Below, piece by piece: positions 62,105 to 64,000 of a stretch of DNA of 64,000 nucleotides. The notes below the pieces were generated by a model, which ran no database searches, was not told the DNA's origin, and saw only the letters and a program-made list of their open reading frames with translations. The translations under genes were made by a program, and so were the position numbers. Source of the stretch: Rhodococcoides fascians NBRC 12155 = LMG 3623 (lineage in GTDB: Bacteria; Actinomycetota; Actinomycetes; Mycobacteriales; Mycobacteriaceae). Position 1 is the first letter of the stretch, and the number at the start of each line of letters is the position of its first letter. The DNA is taken from contig NZ_BCWW01000002.1 in NCBI RefSeq assembly GCF_001894785.1, positions 1 through 64,000 of the forward strand, read 5' to 3'.

Positions 62105-63274
62105 ATGACCGTCGACCGCATCGTCGCGCACGCCTACCCCTGGGACGTCCTGGGCGATCCGCATTTCGTCGAACGCGCCAACACACTCGGGGTGCACGAG
62201 ATCTCGCTTGCCGCGACGTACCACTCCACCAGAGCGGCAACCCCGCTGCATCCGCAGCACAAAGTGGTCGACGCCCACCACGCAGCGCTGTATCGACCGG
62301 TTCGTCCCGACGCTTGGGCCGGGCACACGATCACTGCGCGGACGGCCGCCTGGGGCGGTGCCGAGGACGCGTTCGGCGAGGCAGCGGGTGTGCTGCGGGA
62401 GGCCGGATTCCTGGTGAACGCGTGGATCGTGCTGACACACAGCACAATTCTCGGCCACGCCCATCCCGAGGCGACCGTCGTCAACTGTTTCGGAGATGCC
62501 TATCGCTATGCCCTCGCACCAGGGCATCCCGACATCGTGCGTTACAGCGCCACGCTCGCGGCCGAAGCGATCCGCGGCGTCGAAGTACACGGGGTGTCCG
62601 TCGAGGCCTGCGGGCAGCTGGGCTTCGCTCATGTCGGACCACACGAGAAGACGGACGGCGCGTTCCCTGGCATCGGCGACACGCTGATGTCGATCAGCTG
62701 CACACAGCGCGAGCTCGACGCCTGGAGCGAACGAGGCGTCGACTCGGGGAAGGTGACGCACAAGCTGCGCGACGGTGTCGACGCCCTGTCGGCCGGAACC
62801 TTGCCTGCCGGTGCGGCGATCACGGACGTGTTGGCCGCCGACGAGATCGACGCGGTGCTCGCCGTCCGGCACGCCGACGCCGATCACCTTCGCGCGGAAG
62901 TGCTTGCCGCCGTGCGTGAACAGGCGCCGTCGGCACGCGTGACGCTGCACGGTCACCCGGATCCATGGAAGACCGGGCCTTCGCCTGCGTTGACCGCCTC
63001 CGCGCCCGCCGATGTCGATGCGGTGCTCGTGTCGGCCTGGCCGGGAACGGCCGAGACGGTGTCGGTGGTGCAGGCAACCCGCGCGGCCGTCGGCGACGGG
63101 GTGGACGTCGGTGCCTACGTATCGGTACTGCCGCCGAAGAAGCTGGACGAGGTCGCTGCGCATGTGGCCGCGACCCTCGACGCGGGGGCGAACGAGCTGC
63201 ACCTCTATCACCTCGGTCTCGTCAATCGACCCCAGCTCGATGCGCTGGGGTCGATCGTCACAACGTATTCGTAG
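62105..63274 (+). CDS. Protein of unknown function in the sugar-acid region
   Basis: Soluble protein of 389 residues, not recognised. It has no signal peptide or membrane span. Histidine-rich blocks stand out: LGDPHFVERAN, HPQHKVVDAHHAALY, LTHSTILGHAHPEATVVNCFGD, and GVSVEACGQLGFAHVGPHEK. Alternating strand/helix texture and the end ELHLYHLGLVN suggest a TIM-barrel enzyme, possibly hydrolase-like; that is inference. GAAGG precedes the ATG at 62105. It is divergent from the hydrolase with two dyads between, so it probably belongs to the same regulon. Confidence 0.7.
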   Translation: MTVDRIVAHAYPWDVLGDPHFVERANTLGVHEISLAATYHSTRAATPLHPQHKVVDAHHAALYRPVRPDAWAGHTITARTAAWGGAEDAFGEAAGVLREAGFLVNAWIVLTHSTILGHAHPEATVVNCFGDAYRYALAPGHPDIVRYSATLAAEAIRGVEVHGVSVEACGQLGFAHVGPHEKTDGAFPGIGDTLMSISCTQRELDAWSERGVDSGKVTHKLRDGVDALSAGTLPAGAAITDVLAADEIDAVLAVRHADADHLRAEVLAAVREQAPSARVTLHGHPDPWKTGPSPALTASAPADVDAVLVSAWPGTAETVSVVQATRAAVGDGVDVGAYVSVLPPKKLDEVAAHVAATLDAGANELHLYHLGLVNRPQLDALGSIVTTYS

Positions 63275-63288
63275 GGGTCGACAACGGG

Positions 63289-63346
63289 TGCTCCACTCGA
63301 CCGGCCTCGGCGCGGAATCCCGCAGTCCGGGTGGTCGAGTGGAGCA
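63289..63346. terminator. Long-loop hairpin between convergent genes
   Basis: TGCTCCACTCGACC (63289-63302) is the exact reverse complement of 63333-63346, with a 30-base loop. It begins 14 bases after the unknown-protein stop and ends nine before the uronate dehydrogenase stop. CCACTCGA resembles the arm text of the other repeats but the loop is different. Confidence 0.6.
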
Positions 63347-63355
63347 GAGGGTGCA

Positions 63356-64000
63356 TCACCGCATCCGTTGGCCGAGCGGGTGATCACAGAACGCGCCGCC
63401 GACTCGCTGCAGGATCGGATCGCTGAACGTCCACTCGTGTTCGGCCAGGAATTGCTCGGCGAACTGTTCCGCGTCGTCGCGAGGCAGGTATCCGATCTCC
63501 GCACCCTCGTTGCCCGACCACCATGCGCGCGAGTTCTTCGAGATTCCCCACACGGTGTGAAAACCTTTGGCGCTGTCCGACAGTGAGGCCTCGATCAGTC
63601 GCGCAGTGTCGGCGGGCGACATCCAGGTGGCCAGGCCGCGGTAGTTGGGCGGCGCGGCGAAGCTCGAACCGATACGCAGATTGACGACGTCGATACCGAA
63701 GCGGTCGTGGTACATCCGGCCGAGGGCTTCGACCGCTGCCTTGCTCCACCCGTAGAATCCGTCGGGTCGCGGAACGGCGTCGCCCGGAAGTGGCGAGTCG
63801 CCTGCCTCGTCGTGCGTCCAGAATCCGACTGCGTGATTGCTCGACGCCACCACTATCCGAGAAACCCCCTGCGCCACAGCGGCTTCGAAGACTGCCTGAG
63901 TGCCGTCGACGTTCACCGACAGAATGTTGGCCCACGAGTCCTCGGTGCTCAATCCCCCAAGGTGCAGGATTGCATCGACACCGTCCACCGCGGCGGCCAC
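63356..64000 (-). CDS. udh: Uronate dehydrogenase, N-terminus beyond the window
   Basis: The visible 214 residues lack about the first 50, including the Rossmann glycine motif. LHLGGLS, ASSNHAVGFW, RPDGFYGWSK (catalytic Tyr83 and Lys87 in visible numbering), NLRIGSSF and VWGISKNSRAWW are hallmarks of NAD-dependent uronate dehydrogenases such as that of Agrobacterium. The enzyme oxidises glucuronate or galacturonate to the aldarolactone, the entry step of the aldarate pathway encoded at 47830-55544. An apparent start at 64000 is an edge artefact. Confidence 0.9.
   Translation of the reverse strand: MAAAVDGVDAILHLGGLSTEDSWANILSVNVDGTQAVFEAAVAQGVSRIVVASSNHAVGFWTHDEAGDSPLPGDAVPRPDGFYGWSKAAVEALGRMYHDRFGIDVVNLRIGSSFAAPPNYRGLATWMSPADTARLIEASLSDSAKGFHTVWGISKNSRAWWSGNEGAEIGYLPRDDAEQFAEQFLAEHEWTFSDPILQRVGGAFCDHPLGQRMR

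Noticed and set aside
1-64000. Mobile elements, phage genes, tRNA, rRNA or replication origin
   Set aside because: Looked for transposase, integrase and structural RNA features through the window and saw none; the palindromic repeats are the only repeat-type elements.

Overview
The window looks like chromosomal DNA from a high-GC actinobacterium of the Mycobacteriales, most likely Rhodococcus or a near relative. This rests on recalled resemblance, not on a search: the ugpA-ugpE-ugpB-ugpC gene order and UgpB sequence of mycobacteria, a Zmp1-type M13 peptidase, FadE25, a DesA-type acyl-ACP desaturase, a secreted AroQ chorismate mutase and an actinobacterial maltokinase. Codon use is uniform. 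I see no transposase, integrase, tRNA, rRNA, CRISPR array or prophage gene.

Layout. 0.1-4.4 kb: ugpAEBC importer, tail-to-tail with a P450 (4.3-5.7 kb). 5.7-10.8 kb: zmp1, divergent from a TetR-ABC exporter operon. 10.8-18.9 kb: DUF4190 protein, pirin, maltokinase, a 55-residue membrane protein, GtrA, desaturase, M50-like protein, GntP permease, acyltransferase. 19.0-22.3 kb: a second ABC exporter followed by another acyltransferase and a FabG-type reductase. 22.4-26.3 kb: stress-type SDR, fadB2, fadE25 and a TetR gene. 26.5-30.1 kb: ArsR, SulP transporter, xylulokinase. 30.1-37.5 kb: a PRISE-type reductase, then a TSUP exporter and a peptide/nickel-class ABC importer. 37.8-44.7 kb: 2-hydroxyacid dehydrogenase plus Usp, LysR, a second SulP, MerR, RNase J, chorismate mutase. 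44.8-47.8 kb: Baeyer-Villiger-type monooxygenase, SDR and TetR.

From 47.8 kb to the right edge lies a sugar-acid catabolic region. It encodes uronate dehydrogenase (cut by the window edge), glucarate dehydratase, a second dehydratase of the glucarate type, a talarate/galactarate dehydratase, 5-dehydro-4-deoxyglucarate dehydratase and a ketoglutarate-semialdehyde-type aldehyde dehydrogenase. Together these can take uronic or aldaric acids to 2-oxoglutarate. The same stretch holds a CUT1 sugar importer without its own ATPase, an IclR regulator, an enolase-superfamily enzyme with an unusual K-x-H motif, an alpha/beta hydrolase and an unrecognised 389-residue protein.

Two non-coding signals stand out. 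The first is a family of intergenic palindromes (1-36, 5681-5725, 15641-15684, 30031-30076, 55570-55613) with related arms and loops, placed directly after stop codons; one supplies the stop codon of xylB. Other unrelated palindromes sit in similar places. The second is a set of dyad sites at promoters: GTTC-N8-GAAC three times around the IclR-linked genes, a 22-bp palindrome over the monooxygenase promoter, an 18-bp one over the TetR-ABC promoter, a 16-bp one between arsR and sulP, and a 19-bp inverted repeat between the aldehyde dehydrogenase and gudD. All positions, membrane-segment counts and family names come from reading the sequence by eye and from memory of the families.
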